From Candidatus Colivivens caballi (GTDB lineage: Bacteria > Bacteroidota > Bacteroidia > Bacteroidales > Bacteroidaceae), in the NCBI GenBank assembly GCA_018065565.1, contig JAGHSZ010000007.1:1-64000 (forward strand): a stretch of 64,000 nucleotides of DNA, written 5' to 3'. Positions 53,112-62,922 of the stretch are shown piece after piece. Both the position numbers and the translations under genes were made by a program. The notes beneath the pieces were generated by a model, which was not told the origin of the DNA, did no database searches, and was given only the letters and a program-made list of their open reading frames with translations. The stretch's first letter is position 1, and each line of letters opens with the position of its first letter.

Positions 53112-53735
53112 ATGAACAGAAAACATCTATTTATTGTGGCGCTTTTCGCTGCAATGTTCACCGCTCTGCCAATGGGAGCGCAGACAAGTTTTGGTCTGAT
53201 GGCTGGTGTCAACCAGACCAAGGTGTCGCTTGACAACCTTAGTCGCGACTTGCAGGACAAGAACAAACGCGCGGGTTTCTTCGTTGGTCCTACTGTGACA
53301 TTCACCCTGCCAATTGTTGGGCTGGGCATGGATGCATCGGTGCTCTACGACCATAAATCCATTCAGATTGGTGATGAAAATGAGAATGTTGACTATGTGG
53401 ATGTTCCTGTGAATGTGCGTTATACAGTGGGACTCGGCAGTCTGGCGTCGGTGTTCATTAATGCCGGTCCGCAGATTTCGTTTAATGTCACTGGCAAGGA
53501 CGACTTGTTCAAGGACTTCGATATGGCAAGGTCGGAGTTTGAACTCAGCAAGTCGGAGTTCAGTATCAATGTCGGTGGCGGTGTCAAGGTGTGCCGTCAT
53601 ATCCAGGTTTCTTACAACTACAACATGGTTGTTGGCAAGACTGCTGAGTTGACTTTCCGTGACGGTGCCAACAAGGTGATCAACGGCGAAATCAAGAACA
53701 ATACTCACAGGGTAGCAGTTGCCTATCTGTTCTGA
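53112..53735 (+). CDS. outer-membrane beta-barrel protein (porin/PorT-like family)
   Basis: A 207-residue protein with signal peptide MNRKHLFIVALFAAMFTALPMGA, then alternating strands typical of an eight-stranded barrel (SFGLMAGVNQTKVSL; GFFVGPTVTFTLP; VDVPVNVRYTVGLG; FINAGPQISFNVTG; SYNYNMVVGKTAELTF) and a terminal aromatic (VAVAYLF), as needed for BAM insertion. This matches the Bacteroidetes 'porin family/outer membrane beta-barrel' group; cargo and function are unknown. A terminator follows 18 bases later. Confidence 0.85.
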   Translation: MNRKHLFIVALFAAMFTALPMGAQTSFGLMAGVNQTKVSLDNLSRDLQDKNKRAGFFVGPTVTFTLPIVGLGMDASVLYDHKSIQIGDENENVDYVDVPVNVRYTVGLGSLASVFINAGPQISFNVTGKDDLFKDFDMARSEFELSKSEFSINVGGGVKVCRHIQVSYNYNMVVGKTAELTFRDGANKVINGEIKNNTHRVAVAYLF

Positions 53736-53760
53736 CGACAATTTGATAATTATACAAAAA

Positions 53761-53797
53761 AACTCTCTAAGTTTTCGCACGACTTAGAGAGTTTTTT
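53761..53797 (+). terminator. intrinsic terminator after the beta-barrel gene
   Basis: AACTCTCTAAG (53761-53771) pairs with CTTAGAGAGTT (53783-53793), followed by TTTT. The priA -7 element begins 3 bases beyond the T tract. Confidence 0.85.
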
Positions 53798-53799
53798 CA

Positions 53800-53807
53800 T
53801 ACCTTTG
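53800..53807 (+). promoter_or_regulatory. -7 element of the priA promoter
   Basis: TACCTTTG ends 4 bases before the priA ATG, so the transcript would start at or next to the start codon. The -33 region falls inside the terminator hairpin and is not a good TTTG. Confidence 0.55.
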
Positions 53808-53811
53808 CACT

Positions 53812-55848
53812 ATGAAATATGCAGATGTCGCCATACCCGTTCCGTTACAGGACTCCTACACATATTCTGTTCCAAAAGAAATGGAACAGGAGGTCTGTGT
53901 GGGCAGTCTGGTGAATGTCTGCTTTGGCAAGAGCAAGACCTATATAGGTATGGTTGCCCGTCTGCATTCCGTTAAGCCACAGGGCTTTGAGGTAAAACCG
54001 ATAAAAGAGGTGGTGTGCCCTTCTCCAGTTGCCACCCAGCGGCAGATGGAGTTCTGGCAATGGATTTCACACTACTATGCTTGTCCGTTTGGTGAGGTCT
54101 ATAACACCGCCGTACCAGCCAAAATGAAGGCACCGCTGTCGGCTCGTGTCAGCAAGTCGAAACAGTCGCAGATGCTTCGTCCGCTCATCGATGTCTCGGA
54201 TGGCATGATGGACGATGTCTGCCTGTCGCCCCTGTCGCCGGCACAGCAGTCGGCACACGACTCCATCCTCACTTCGTTCAAGGAAAAAGACATCACATTG
54301 CTGCACGGAGTGACTTCGTCGGGAAAGACCGAAATCTACATACACCTTATATATAAATATGTGCGCGAGGGAAAGCAGGTGCTTTATCTCCTTCCTGAAA
54401 TTGCCCTCACCACTCAGATAACCGACCGACTGGCACAAGTGTTTGGCGACGACATGGGTGTATATCATTCGATGTTCACCGATGTTCAGCGTGCAAAGGT
54501 CTATCGTCGGCAGTTGTCGTCCGAACCCTATAAACTGATACTTGGGGTGCGCTCGTCGGTGTTCCTTCCATTTGACAATCTCGGACTGGTAATCGTCGAT
54601 GAGGAGCACGAGACTTCCTACAAGCAGCAGGACCCCGCACCGCGCTATCATGCCCGAGCCGCTGCGGTGATGCTTGCACGGCTCAGTGGCGCAAAGACAT
54701 TGCTTGGCACTGCGACGCCGAGTGTGGAGACCTACCATCTGGCACAGACTGGCCGTTATGGCTATGTCCGTCTGGCAGAACGCTTTGGTGGCGTCAACCT
54801 GCCACAGGTCGAGGTGGTCGATACAGCCCGTCTGCGTTTCCAGCGACGGATGAAAGGAGCGTTTTCGCCTGTGTTGCTCGATGCCATCGGCGATGCCCTC
54901 AGCCAGCATCAGCAGGTCATCCTGTTTCATAATCGCCGTGGTTACAGCAGTCTGGTCGAATGCAAGGCGTGTGGATGGGTTCCACGCTGTGCCCATTGCG
55001 ATGTGTCGCTCACTTATCACAAGTCGAACAATCTGCTGGTGTGCCACTATTGCGGCAAGTCGTACTCGCTGCCGACACAGTGTCCGGCTTGCGAACAACA
55101 TGAGTTTGTGAAGAAGGGCAGCGGCACCGAGCGTGTCGAGGACCAGATTGCCCGTCACTTCCCCGATGCCCGCATCCTGCGAATGGACACTGACACAGCC
55201 CACACCCGTGCTGCCTACGAGCAGATCATCACCGACTTCTCCGAACGCAAGTACGACATCCTCATCGGTACGCAGATGGTGACCAAGGGACTCGACTTCG
55301 GCGGCGTGACCTTGGTGGGAATCCTCGATGCCGATGTGATGCTCAATCAGCCCGACTTCCGCAGTTTCGAACGCACCTTCCACATCCTTACACAAGTGGC
55401 AGGCCGTGCCGGTCGCAAGGACGGACAGGGACGGGTGATTCTGCAAACCAAACGGGCAGACAGCGACATCATCCGCCAGGTGGTCACAGGCGACTACGCA
55501 TCGATGTTTGCTCAGCAGATGGAGGAACGGCGACTGTTCAACTATCCACCGTTTCACCGACTCATCTATGTGTATATGAAGCATCTTGACGCAAGTCGCC
55601 TTGAACCATTGTCGCAGCAGATGGCACAATTGCTCACTGACGCATTCGGCGTTAGTTGCATACTGGGTCCAGCCCGTCCGCCAGTGTCGCGCATTCAGTC
55701 GATGCACATCCGGCAGTTCATCATCAAGGTGGCACCGCGTCTCTCCACTGCTGCTGTGCGTCAGCAACTTGCCACAATCCGCACCCAGATGCTTACAGCA
55801 CCAAGCACTTCGGGACTCATCATCTACTACGATGTCGATCCGATGTGA
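53812..55848 (+). CDS. priA: primosomal protein N' (replication restart helicase)
   Basis: A 3'-5' helicase that reloads the replisome at collapsed forks. The 678-residue protein begins with the DNA-binding domain (YADVAIPVPLQDSYTYSVP). It has Walker A GVTSSGKTEIY near 164-174, the DEEH box VIVDEEHETSYKQQ, and the paired zinc-binding cysteines (CKACGWVPRCAHCD; CHYCG; CPAC) near 384-425. Motifs IV-VI include ILIGTQMVTKGLDF and QVAGRAGR. It is shorter than many Bacteroidetes PriA proteins (~800) but all motifs are present. Confidence 0.97.
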   Translation: MKYADVAIPVPLQDSYTYSVPKEMEQEVCVGSLVNVCFGKSKTYIGMVARLHSVKPQGFEVKPIKEVVCPSPVATQRQMEFWQWISHYYACPFGEVYNTAVPAKMKAPLSARVSKSKQSQMLRPLIDVSDGMMDDVCLSPLSPAQQSAHDSILTSFKEKDITLLHGVTSSGKTEIYIHLIYKYVREGKQVLYLLPEIALTTQITDRLAQVFGDDMGVYHSMFTDVQRAKVYRRQLSSEPYKLILGVRSSVFLPFDNLGLVIVDEEHETSYKQQDPAPRYHARAAAVMLARLSGAKTLLGTATPSVETYHLAQTGRYGYVRLAERFGGVNLPQVEVVDTARLRFQRRMKGAFSPVLLDAIGDALSQHQQVILFHNRRGYSSLVECKACGWVPRCAHCDVSLTYHKSNNLLVCHYCGKSYSLPTQCPACEQHEFVKKGSGTERVEDQIARHFPDARILRMDTDTAHTRAAYEQIITDFSERKYDILIGTQMVTKGLDFGGVTLVGILDADVMLNQPDFRSFERTFHILTQVAGRAGRKDGQGRVILQTKRADSDIIRQVVTGDYASMFAQQMEERRLFNYPPFHRLIYVYMKHLDASRLEPLSQQMAQLLTDAFGVSCILGPARPPVSRIQSMHIRQFIIKVAPRLSTAAVRQQLATIRTQMLTAPSTSGLIIYYDVDPM

Positions 55849-55972
55849 TGTGTGTACCAGTAGTTCTGCCACACCAGTTTCGCTGCATTGAAACCAGCGA
55901 AACAAATACCGCATTATCAGCGATTATTCCAAATAATTACATCTTCATTGCAAAGAATTGTGTTTTTATTCG

Positions 55973-55980
55973 TACCTTTG
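55973..55980 (+). promoter_or_regulatory. -7 element of the ruvB promoter
   Basis: TACCTTTG, 25 bases before the ruvB start; a partial ATTG lies 22 bases upstream. Confidence 0.5.
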
Positions 55981-56005
55981 CCAAAAGTTTGAACAAGAAA
56001 AGCGA

Positions 56006-57046
56006 ATGAACAATTTTGATATACACGAGGAACAATATGTGCAATCGACGAAGGAGAAAGACTTCGAGAACGCACTGCGCCCGTTGCATTTCGATGATTT
56101 CAGTGGTCAGCAGAGCATTGTCGATAACCTGAAAATCTTTGTCGAGGCTGCCAAGTACCGTGGCGAACCACTCGACCACACACTCCTGCACGGCCCTCCG
56201 GGACTGGGCAAGACCACTCTGTCGCAAATCATTGCCAACGAACTCGGAGTGGGCTTCAAGATTACATCCGGACCAGTGCTCGACAAACCTGGCGACCTTG
56301 CCGGCATCCTCACTTCGCTTGAGGACAATGATGTGCTGTTCATCGATGAAATCCACCGACTGAGTCCTGTGGTTGAGGAATACCTCTATTCAGCAATGGA
56401 GGACTATCGCATCGACATCATGATTGACAAAGGTCCGTCGGCACGAAGCATTCAGATTGACCTGAGCCCGTTCACACTTGTAGGTGCCACCACTCGCAGC
56501 GGACTGCTCACTGCTCCTCTGCGTGCCCGTTTCGGCATCAACCTCCATTTGGAATACTATGACAACGATGTGCTGTCGAAGATCATCATGCGTTCTGCCC
56601 GTCTGCTTAATGTGCCTTGCGACACTGACTCGGCATACGAGATTGCAAGTCGCAGCCGTGGTACACCTCGTATTGCCAACGCCCTGCTGCGCCGTGTGCG
56701 CGATTTCGCTCAGGTCCGCGGCAACGGAACCATCGACCTGAGGATTGCACGCATCGCACTTGAAGCACTCAACATCGACCGCTACGGACTTGATGAGATT
56801 GACAACAAGATTCTTACGACCATCATCGACAAGTTCAAGGGCGGACCTGTCGGCATCGGCACCATCGCTACTGCCGTTGGCGAAGATGCGGGTACGGTGG
56901 AGGAAGTCTATGAACCGTTCCTCATCAAAGAGGGTTTCCTCAAACGCACTCCGCGTGGCCGCGAAGTAACTGAATTAGCGTATAAGCATCTCGGTCGTAC
57001 CATCCCAGCAGAGAAGAACTTGGGGATGGGCAACTTATTTGATTGA
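56006..57046 (+). CDS. ruvB: Holliday junction branch-migration ATPase RuvB
   Basis: The hexameric motor that drives Holliday junction branch migration with RuvA. The start [10 protein letters not shown] gives 346 residues; the open frame runs 16 codons further upstream through the promoter, so it is rejected. Walker A is [15 protein letters not shown] near 62-76, Walker B is [11 protein letters not shown] near 112, and sensor/arginine-finger segments are [18 protein letters not shown]. The C-terminal winged helix ends [17 protein letters not shown]. The flippase gene begins 26 bases later. Confidence 0.98.
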   Translation: MNNFDIHEEQYVQSTKEKDFENALRPLHFDDFSGQQSIVDNLKIFVEAAKYRGEPLDHTLLHGPPGLGKTTLSQIIANELGVGFKITSGPVLDKPGDLAGILTSLEDNDVLFIDEIHRLSPVVEEYLYSAMEDYRIDIMIDKGPSARSIQIDLSPFTLVGATTRSGLLTAPLRARFGINLHLEYYDNDVLSKIIMRSARLLNVPCDTDSAYEIASRSRGTPRIANALLRRVRDFAQVRGNGTIDLRIARIALEALNIDRYGLDEIDNKILTTIIDKFKGGPVGIGTIATAVGEDAGTVEEVYEPFLIKEGFLKRTPRGREVTELAYKHLGRTIPAEKNLGMGNLFD

Positions 57047-57072
57047 TAGAATACTATACTTCCTTAATTGTC

Positions 57073-58503
57073 ATGAATTTAAAAGGTTTAGCAAAAGATA
57101 CGGCCATATACGGGCTGAGCAGCATCGTAGGCCGATTCCTTAATTATCTGCTCGTGCCGCTTTATACAGCAGTGATTCCTGCCGACAATGGCGGTTACGG
57201 GGTGGTTACCAATGTCATGGCTCATACGGCTCTGATGCTTGTCATCCTGACATTCGGTATGGAGACCACGTTCTTCCGTTTTGCCAATAAGGGCGAAGAC
57301 GAGCCCGATACGGTATTTGCCACTTCATTCGGTATGGTCTGCGTACTGTCGTTGGCATTTCTTGGCATAGTGTTCGGGTTTATCTCGCCGCTGTCGGGTT
57401 GGCTGGGGTATGCCGAACATCCTGAATACATCGAACTAATGGCAACCGTAGTGGCTCTTGATGCCATCCAGGCCATACCGTTCTGCCTGCTTCGTTATCA
57501 GAAGCGGCCAATCAAGTTTGCATCGCTCAAGATGTTGTTCATCATCATGAACATAGGCTTGAATCTGCTCTATTTCCTCGTGCTCGGAGGTCGTGACATA
57601 CTCTACATATTCATTCTCAACCTTGTATGTACGGCACTTGTCACCTTCTTCTTCATCCCTGAATTCATCCATATCCGCTGGAAATTCTCCATGCCTCTGC
57701 TCCGTCGTATGTTCACATATTCGTGGCCTATACTCGTTTTCGGAATAGCAGGCATCCTCAACCAGACATTTGACAAGCAGGCGTTCCCGCAGATATATGA
57801 TAAGGCAGATGGCGATGTGCAGCTCGGCATTTACGGTGCTTGCGTGAAGATTGCGATGATCATGGCGATGATTACACAGGCATTCCGCTACGCCTACGAG
57901 CCTTTCGTGTTTGGTACTACAAAAGACAAAGACAACAAGGAAACTTACGCTGTGGTGATGAAGTATTTCGTCATTTTCACGCTGCTTGCCTTCCTGTGCG
58001 TCATTGGCTATCTCGACATACTGAAACTCATTCTGGGCAAGGGCTATCATGTAGGACTCAAAGTGGTGCCGATTGTCATGGCTGCCGAGATTATGATGGG
58101 CATCTACTCCAACCTGTCGTTCTGGTACAAACTCATCGACAAAACATATTTCGGTGCCATCTTCTCGGCTATCGGCTGTGCCGTGCTCATTGCCATCAAC
58201 ATCATCTTTGTTCCAAAGTATGGCTACATGGCATGTGCGTGGGGAGGTTTCGCTGGTTACGGCGTGGCAATGGTGCTTTCTTACTTCGTTGGTCAGAAGT
58301 ACTATCCGATTGACTATCCGCTCAAGTCCATCGCGGTGTATGTGCTGATAGCAGGTGCCTTCTATGTCGTAATGGAACTGCTACCGACATCATGGCCGGT
58401 ATGGGTGCGCATCGGCATCAACACCGTCCTTATTCTGGCGTTTGCTGCTCATGTCCTCTATCACGACCTGCCACAGTTGGCTCATCGCTTACGACTGAAA
58501 TAA
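57073..58503 (+). CDS. polysaccharide biosynthesis flippase (Wzx/MATE-like)
   Basis: A 476-residue inner-membrane protein with about 12-14 helices, starting MNLKGLAKDTAIYGLSSIVGRFLNYLLVPLYT, the typical opening of oligosaccharide flippases of the MVF/Wzx superfamily. It probably translocates a lipid-linked glycan. A TTG start 10 codons upstream is possible, but the ATG fits the family better. It lies directly after ruvB and no glycosyltransferase genes are nearby, so the substrate is unknown; it occurs in a housekeeping context rather than a capsule locus. Confidence 0.88.
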   Translation: MNLKGLAKDTAIYGLSSIVGRFLNYLLVPLYTAVIPADNGGYGVVTNVMAHTALMLVILTFGMETTFFRFANKGEDEPDTVFATSFGMVCVLSLAFLGIVFGFISPLSGWLGYAEHPEYIELMATVVALDAIQAIPFCLLRYQKRPIKFASLKMLFIIMNIGLNLLYFLVLGGRDILYIFILNLVCTALVTFFFIPEFIHIRWKFSMPLLRRMFTYSWPILVFGIAGILNQTFDKQAFPQIYDKADGDVQLGIYGACVKIAMIMAMITQAFRYAYEPFVFGTTKDKDNKETYAVVMKYFVIFTLLAFLCVIGYLDILKLILGKGYHVGLKVVPIVMAAEIMMGIYSNLSFWYKLIDKTYFGAIFSAIGCAVLIAINIIFVPKYGYMACAWGGFAGYGVAMVLSYFVGQKYYPIDYPLKSIAVYVLIAGAFYVVMELLPTSWPVWVRIGINTVLILAFAAHVLYHDLPQLAHRLRLK

Positions 58504-58537
58504 ATATCCACATATAGTAATGAAATACAAGTAAACA

Positions 58538-60667
58538 ATGAAACAGATACTAACCATTGCTGCACTTCTTTTCACATCCATCACAGCAGTTGCTGATGAA
58601 GGTATGTGGATGATGGGCAACCTGTCGGCTCGCACTGACAGTGTGATGCAGTCGCTGGGACTGAATCTCACACACAAGCAAGTGTTTAATCCTTATGCCC
58701 CATCGCTCAACGATGCTGTCGTGTCGTTTGGCGGCTATTGCTCGGGCGTGGTGGTCAGTCCTGAGGGACTGGTGTTCACCAATCACCACTGCGGATTCCG
58801 CAGCATTCAGGCAAATTCGTCAACCAAGCACGACTACCTGAAATATGGTTTCTGTGCAAAGACCATGGCTGACGAACTGCCAAACGAAGACCTGTATGTC
58901 GATTTCCACCTCAACACCATCGATGTCACCGACCGAGTGCTTGCTGGAATCACTGACACCACCAGCCTTGAAACACGCAACCGCCTGATTGGCATCGCCG
59001 CAAACGAGATAGAGGAGGAAAACTACGATCCTGACCATAATATATATGGAGAGGTGTCGGCGTACTATAACGGCAGCAAGTTCTACCTCAGCATCTATCA
59101 GCGCTATGAGGATGTGCGCCTCGTGTTTGCTCCACCACAGAGCCTTGGCAAGTTTGGTGGCGACACCGACAACTGGATGTGGCCACGACAGACATGCGAC
59201 TTCTCTGTGTTCCGCATCTATGCTGGCAGGGACAATCAGCCTGCTGAATACAGCAAGGACAATCGCCCTTACAGTCCGAAGAGTTATGCACATGTGTCGG
59301 TCAGCGGCTATCAGCCTGGAACCTACTGCATGACCATCGGTTTCCCTGGCAGCACCGAACGCTACCTCAGCAGTTACGGCATCGAACAGACCATGCGTGC
59401 CGTCAACGATGTGCGATATGAGGTGCGTGGCGTGAAACTGGATGTGCTGAAAGACGCCATGCGTGCCGACGATGCCATCCGCATCAAGTATGCTTCGAAA
59501 TATGCCAGCACATCAAATTACTGGAAGAACGCTCTCGGACAGAACACCGCACTTGAAAACCTGGGCGTGGTCAAGGAGAAGCAAGCGCTCGAGGCTGAAA
59601 TCAATGAATGGGTCAATGCTCAGTTGTCAACCGACAATGATATCCATTCCGGCATCAATGTCGCACCGTATGTCGGACTGCTCGACTCGCTCAAACTGCA
59701 TTATGCCGAGACATTCGACACCGAATACATCTACCGCCTGTACATGGAGTCGTTCTACAATGGCAACGACATACTCTCGTTTGCCATGAAGTCATTCATC
59801 CGCAAGCAGGCCGACGACGAGGCTGCTGCCATCCGCAGTGCAATCGAGAAGACATACAAGGACATCGACATCGATCTCGACCGTCAGGTGTTCGTAGCCC
59901 TGGCAAAGAACTTCCGCAAGATGCTGAAACCTGACATGGTGGCTGAATGGCTTCCAGACTTCTATCATGAGGTTGACAGCGCGTATGGCGGTGATGTCGA
60001 GGCTTATGCCAACCATCTGTACCAGACTTCGTGCCTCTGTCAGAGCGACCGTCTCAATGCCTTGTCCTCTTACGACGAAATTAAGGCGGATCCTATGTAC
60101 GACGTGGCAATGGACATTTACAGCCGTCTGCTTTCCCTTGTGCGAAAGGGTTCGGCAGTTGGTGAACTCGAACGCCGGCTCGGTGATGCGCTCCGGCTGA
60201 TGAATCACGACAAGGAGTACTATCCTGATGCCAATTCCACTATGCGCCTTTCGTTTGGCAGCATCACTCCGCTGAATGGAAACTATCAGACAATGCCGCA
60301 GTCGCTCATCGACAAAAACGAGAGCACACCATCGAACTACGACTATGAACTCTTACCAGAAGTGCAGAAATGGTTGAAGCGTGGTAAGTTTGGCGAACGC
60401 TATGTTGATGCTCTGTCAGGTCAGATGCCGCTGTGCTTCCTTTCTAACAACGACATTACAGGAGGAAATTCCGGCAGTGGCATGTTCGACGGCAATGGTC
60501 ATCTCATTGGTCTGGCATTCGATGGAAACTGGGAGGCAATGAGTGGTGACTTTAAGTTCGACAACAGTTTGCAGCGATGCATCGGAGTTGACATCCGTTA
60601 TGTCCTCAGTGTCATCGACACTTATGGCAAAGGAAAACGCCTTATTAAAGAACTTACCCTCGAATAG
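58538..60667 (+). CDS. S46-family dipeptidyl peptidase, DPP7-type
   Basis: A periplasmic serine exopeptidase that removes dipeptides from oligopeptides, supporting amino-acid use. The 709-residue protein has a signal peptide (~1-19), the catalytic-His segment TNHHCGFRSI (81-90), and GGNSGSG with catalytic Ser645. The residue 18 after the Ser is Gly663 (GLAFDGNWE). In Porphyromonas enzymes Gly at this place (Gly673) marks DPP7, with hydrophobic P1, while Arg marks DPP11, with Asp/Glu at P1. So DPP7-like specificity is predicted. A perfect-stem terminator follows. Confidence 0.93.
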   Translation: MKQILTIAALLFTSITAVADEGMWMMGNLSARTDSVMQSLGLNLTHKQVFNPYAPSLNDAVVSFGGYCSGVVVSPEGLVFTNHHCGFRSIQANSSTKHDYLKYGFCAKTMADELPNEDLYVDFHLNTIDVTDRVLAGITDTTSLETRNRLIGIAANEIEEENYDPDHNIYGEVSAYYNGSKFYLSIYQRYEDVRLVFAPPQSLGKFGGDTDNWMWPRQTCDFSVFRIYAGRDNQPAEYSKDNRPYSPKSYAHVSVSGYQPGTYCMTIGFPGSTERYLSSYGIEQTMRAVNDVRYEVRGVKLDVLKDAMRADDAIRIKYASKYASTSNYWKNALGQNTALENLGVVKEKQALEAEINEWVNAQLSTDNDIHSGINVAPYVGLLDSLKLHYAETFDTEYIYRLYMESFYNGNDILSFAMKSFIRKQADDEAAAIRSAIEKTYKDIDIDLDRQVFVALAKNFRKMLKPDMVAEWLPDFYHEVDSAYGGDVEAYANHLYQTSCLCQSDRLNALSSYDEIKADPMYDVAMDIYSRLLSLVRKGSAVGELERRLGDALRLMNHDKEYYPDANSTMRLSFGSITPLNGNYQTMPQSLIDKNESTPSNYDYELLPEVQKWLKRGKFGERYVDALSGQMPLCFLSNNDITGGNSGSGMFDGNGHLIGLAFDGNWEAMSGDFKFDNSLQRCIGVDIRYVLSVIDTYGKGKRLIKELTLE

Positions 60668-60710
60668 GAATTTTTCTTTCCTTACGCAATTAAGGAAAAT
60701 ATGATAAACG

Positions 60711-60757
60711 GCAACCGCACCGAAGAACTGAATCTTCGGTGCGGTTGCTGTGTTTCA
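60711..60757 (+). terminator. terminator after the S46 peptidase gene
   Basis: A 16-bp perfect stem, GCAACCGCACCGAAGA (60711-60726) with TCTTCGGTGCGGTTGC (60733-60748), with a 6-base loop and a short T-rich tail. The remainder of the 316-base gap (60668-60983) contains only the next promoter. Confidence 0.8.
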
Positions 60758-60866
60758 ATGATTTAGGCGGTATGTACGCATGCCGATGCAAAAGCAACTA
60801 AAAGGTTTAAAGGGGAAAATACCTAAATCAAATAGAGAAAAATCCCTGCGTGTTTAGGTAAAATAC

Positions 60867-60898
60867 ATTGCTCACCTATGGAAATCGCCGTACCTTTG
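60867..60898 (+). promoter_or_regulatory. promoter of the small secreted protein gene
   Basis: ATTG (60867-60870), 20 bases, TACCTTTG (60891-60898); leader about 80 bases. Confidence 0.65.
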
Positions 60899-60983
60899 CA
60901 GCGTCAAAACAAAAGAACAGCAGTTCTGACACCAAATAAACGAATAAACAAAATAATTAAATAACTAAAAAAACTTAAAACTT

Positions 60984-61403
60984 ATGAAAACTAAATTCTT
61001 CGCAACAGCACTCGCACTCGTAATCACATTAGTAGCAAACGCACAGAACCAGGCTATCTACTACACTCCTGTAAACGAAACAATGGAAATTGGTTTCGGC
61101 TACAACCCAGAGACACACAAGTGCATCATCAGTGTCATTGAAGAATCAAAAGAAGATGTTGACTTCAATGTAAGCATCAATACTCCATTCGGCAACGCAA
61201 TGACTAACACATTCGACGGTGGCGACATCACAGTCCTGCCAAAGACTCACAAGGTAAACTACTACGAATGTAACTACGAACTCTCACACTTCGAACTCTC
61301 ACAGCTCATGTTCCTTGCTCAGCACAATGCAAAGGTCAACATCAACGGTGTCGAGATGAGCAGCCAGGAACTCTTGAAGAACCTCTTCAGCACCTTTATG
61401 TAA
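60984..61403 (+). CDS. small secreted protein of unknown function
   Basis: A 139-residue protein with signal peptide MKTKFFATALALVITLVANA. The ~119-residue mature part is acidic with several short predicted strands (IYYTPVNETMEIGFGY; KCIISVIEE; DVDFNVSINTPFG) and a helical end (SQLMFLAQHNAK; SSQELLKNLFSTF). I do not recognise the family. Strong codon bias, its own promoter and its own strong terminator suggest an abundant, independently expressed protein. It lies upstream of xylan-related enzyme genes, but a link is unproven. Confidence 0.8.
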   Translation: MKTKFFATALALVITLVANAQNQAIYYTPVNETMEIGFGYNPETHKCIISVIEESKEDVDFNVSINTPFGNAMTNTFDGGDITVLPKTHKVNYYECNYELSHFELSQLMFLAQHNAKVNINGVEMSSQELLKNLFSTFM

Positions 61404-61454
61404 GACTCAATACTTAGGTAATAACATATATATATTATTGATTGGTTAATGTTC

Positions 61455-61495
61455 GTCCCGGACTGAATCAGGTAAGTTCAGTCCGGGACATTTTT
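61455..61495 (+). terminator. intrinsic terminator after the small secreted protein gene
   Basis: GTCCCGGACTGAA (61455-61467) pairs with TTCAGTCCGGGAC (61477-61489), followed by ATTTTTG. The stem is 13 bp and perfect. Confidence 0.92.
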
Positions 61496-61555
61496 GTTCA
61501 TCGCAGTGTGTGCCCCTGCATATATGATGCATGAACACTAAAAATGATGCATAAG

Positions 61556-61571
61556 GTTGCATTTATGCAAC
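61556..61571 (+). promoter_or_regulatory. palindrome upstream of the esterase promoter, possible operator
   Basis: GTTGCATTTATGCAAC is a 7-bp inverted repeat with a 2-base centre, 26 bases before the -33 element. Two ATGATGCAT words lie just upstream. Operator function is inference. Confidence 0.4.
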
Positions 61572-61597
61572 TATGTCACAATGTACAACGCATATTC

Positions 61598-61629
61598 TTT
61601 GGCAGAATGAATGATTTTTAGTATCTTTG
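61598..61629 (+). promoter_or_regulatory. promoter of the esterase-GH8 genes
   Basis: TTTG (61598-61601), 20 bases, TATCTTTG (61622-61629): a full consensus match, with a leader of about 85 bases. Confidence 0.8.
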
Positions 61630-61712
61630 CAGTCAAAATCTTATAAACAGTCTTTCCAACGACTAAGTAACAAGACAACCAAACTATATTAATTTATTCA
61701 CACTTAAACTAA

Positions 61713-62831
<1,119 letters not shown>

Positions 62832-62840
62832 TTAGTAAAT

Positions 62841-62904
62841 TAGTTGTTTCGTAGATTAGTTGTTTAGAATGTCAGTTGTTTAGCATATCAGCTGTTTAGA
62901 CAAC
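62841..62904 (+). repeat. four tandem 16-bp units between esterase and GH8 genes
   Basis: Units at 62841, 62857, 62873 and 62889 share TYAGYTGTTT. The following ACAACTAA (62901-62908) can pair with TTAGTTGT in the first or second unit, so alternative hairpins are possible in the intercistronic RNA. Confidence 0.7.
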
Positions 62905-62922
62905 TAACCAAACCACCAACAT

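Noticed and set aside
54067-55914. 615-codon ORF on the minus strand opposite priA
   Set aside because: It is the antisense shadow of a clear priA gene; the translation is Cys/His-rich without domains and the priA motifs on the other strand are intact.
57043-57072. Upstream TTG start for the flippase overlapping the ruvB stop
   Set aside because: The downstream ATG gives the family-typical N-terminus (MNLKGLAKDTAIYGL); the extra 10 residues do not fit.
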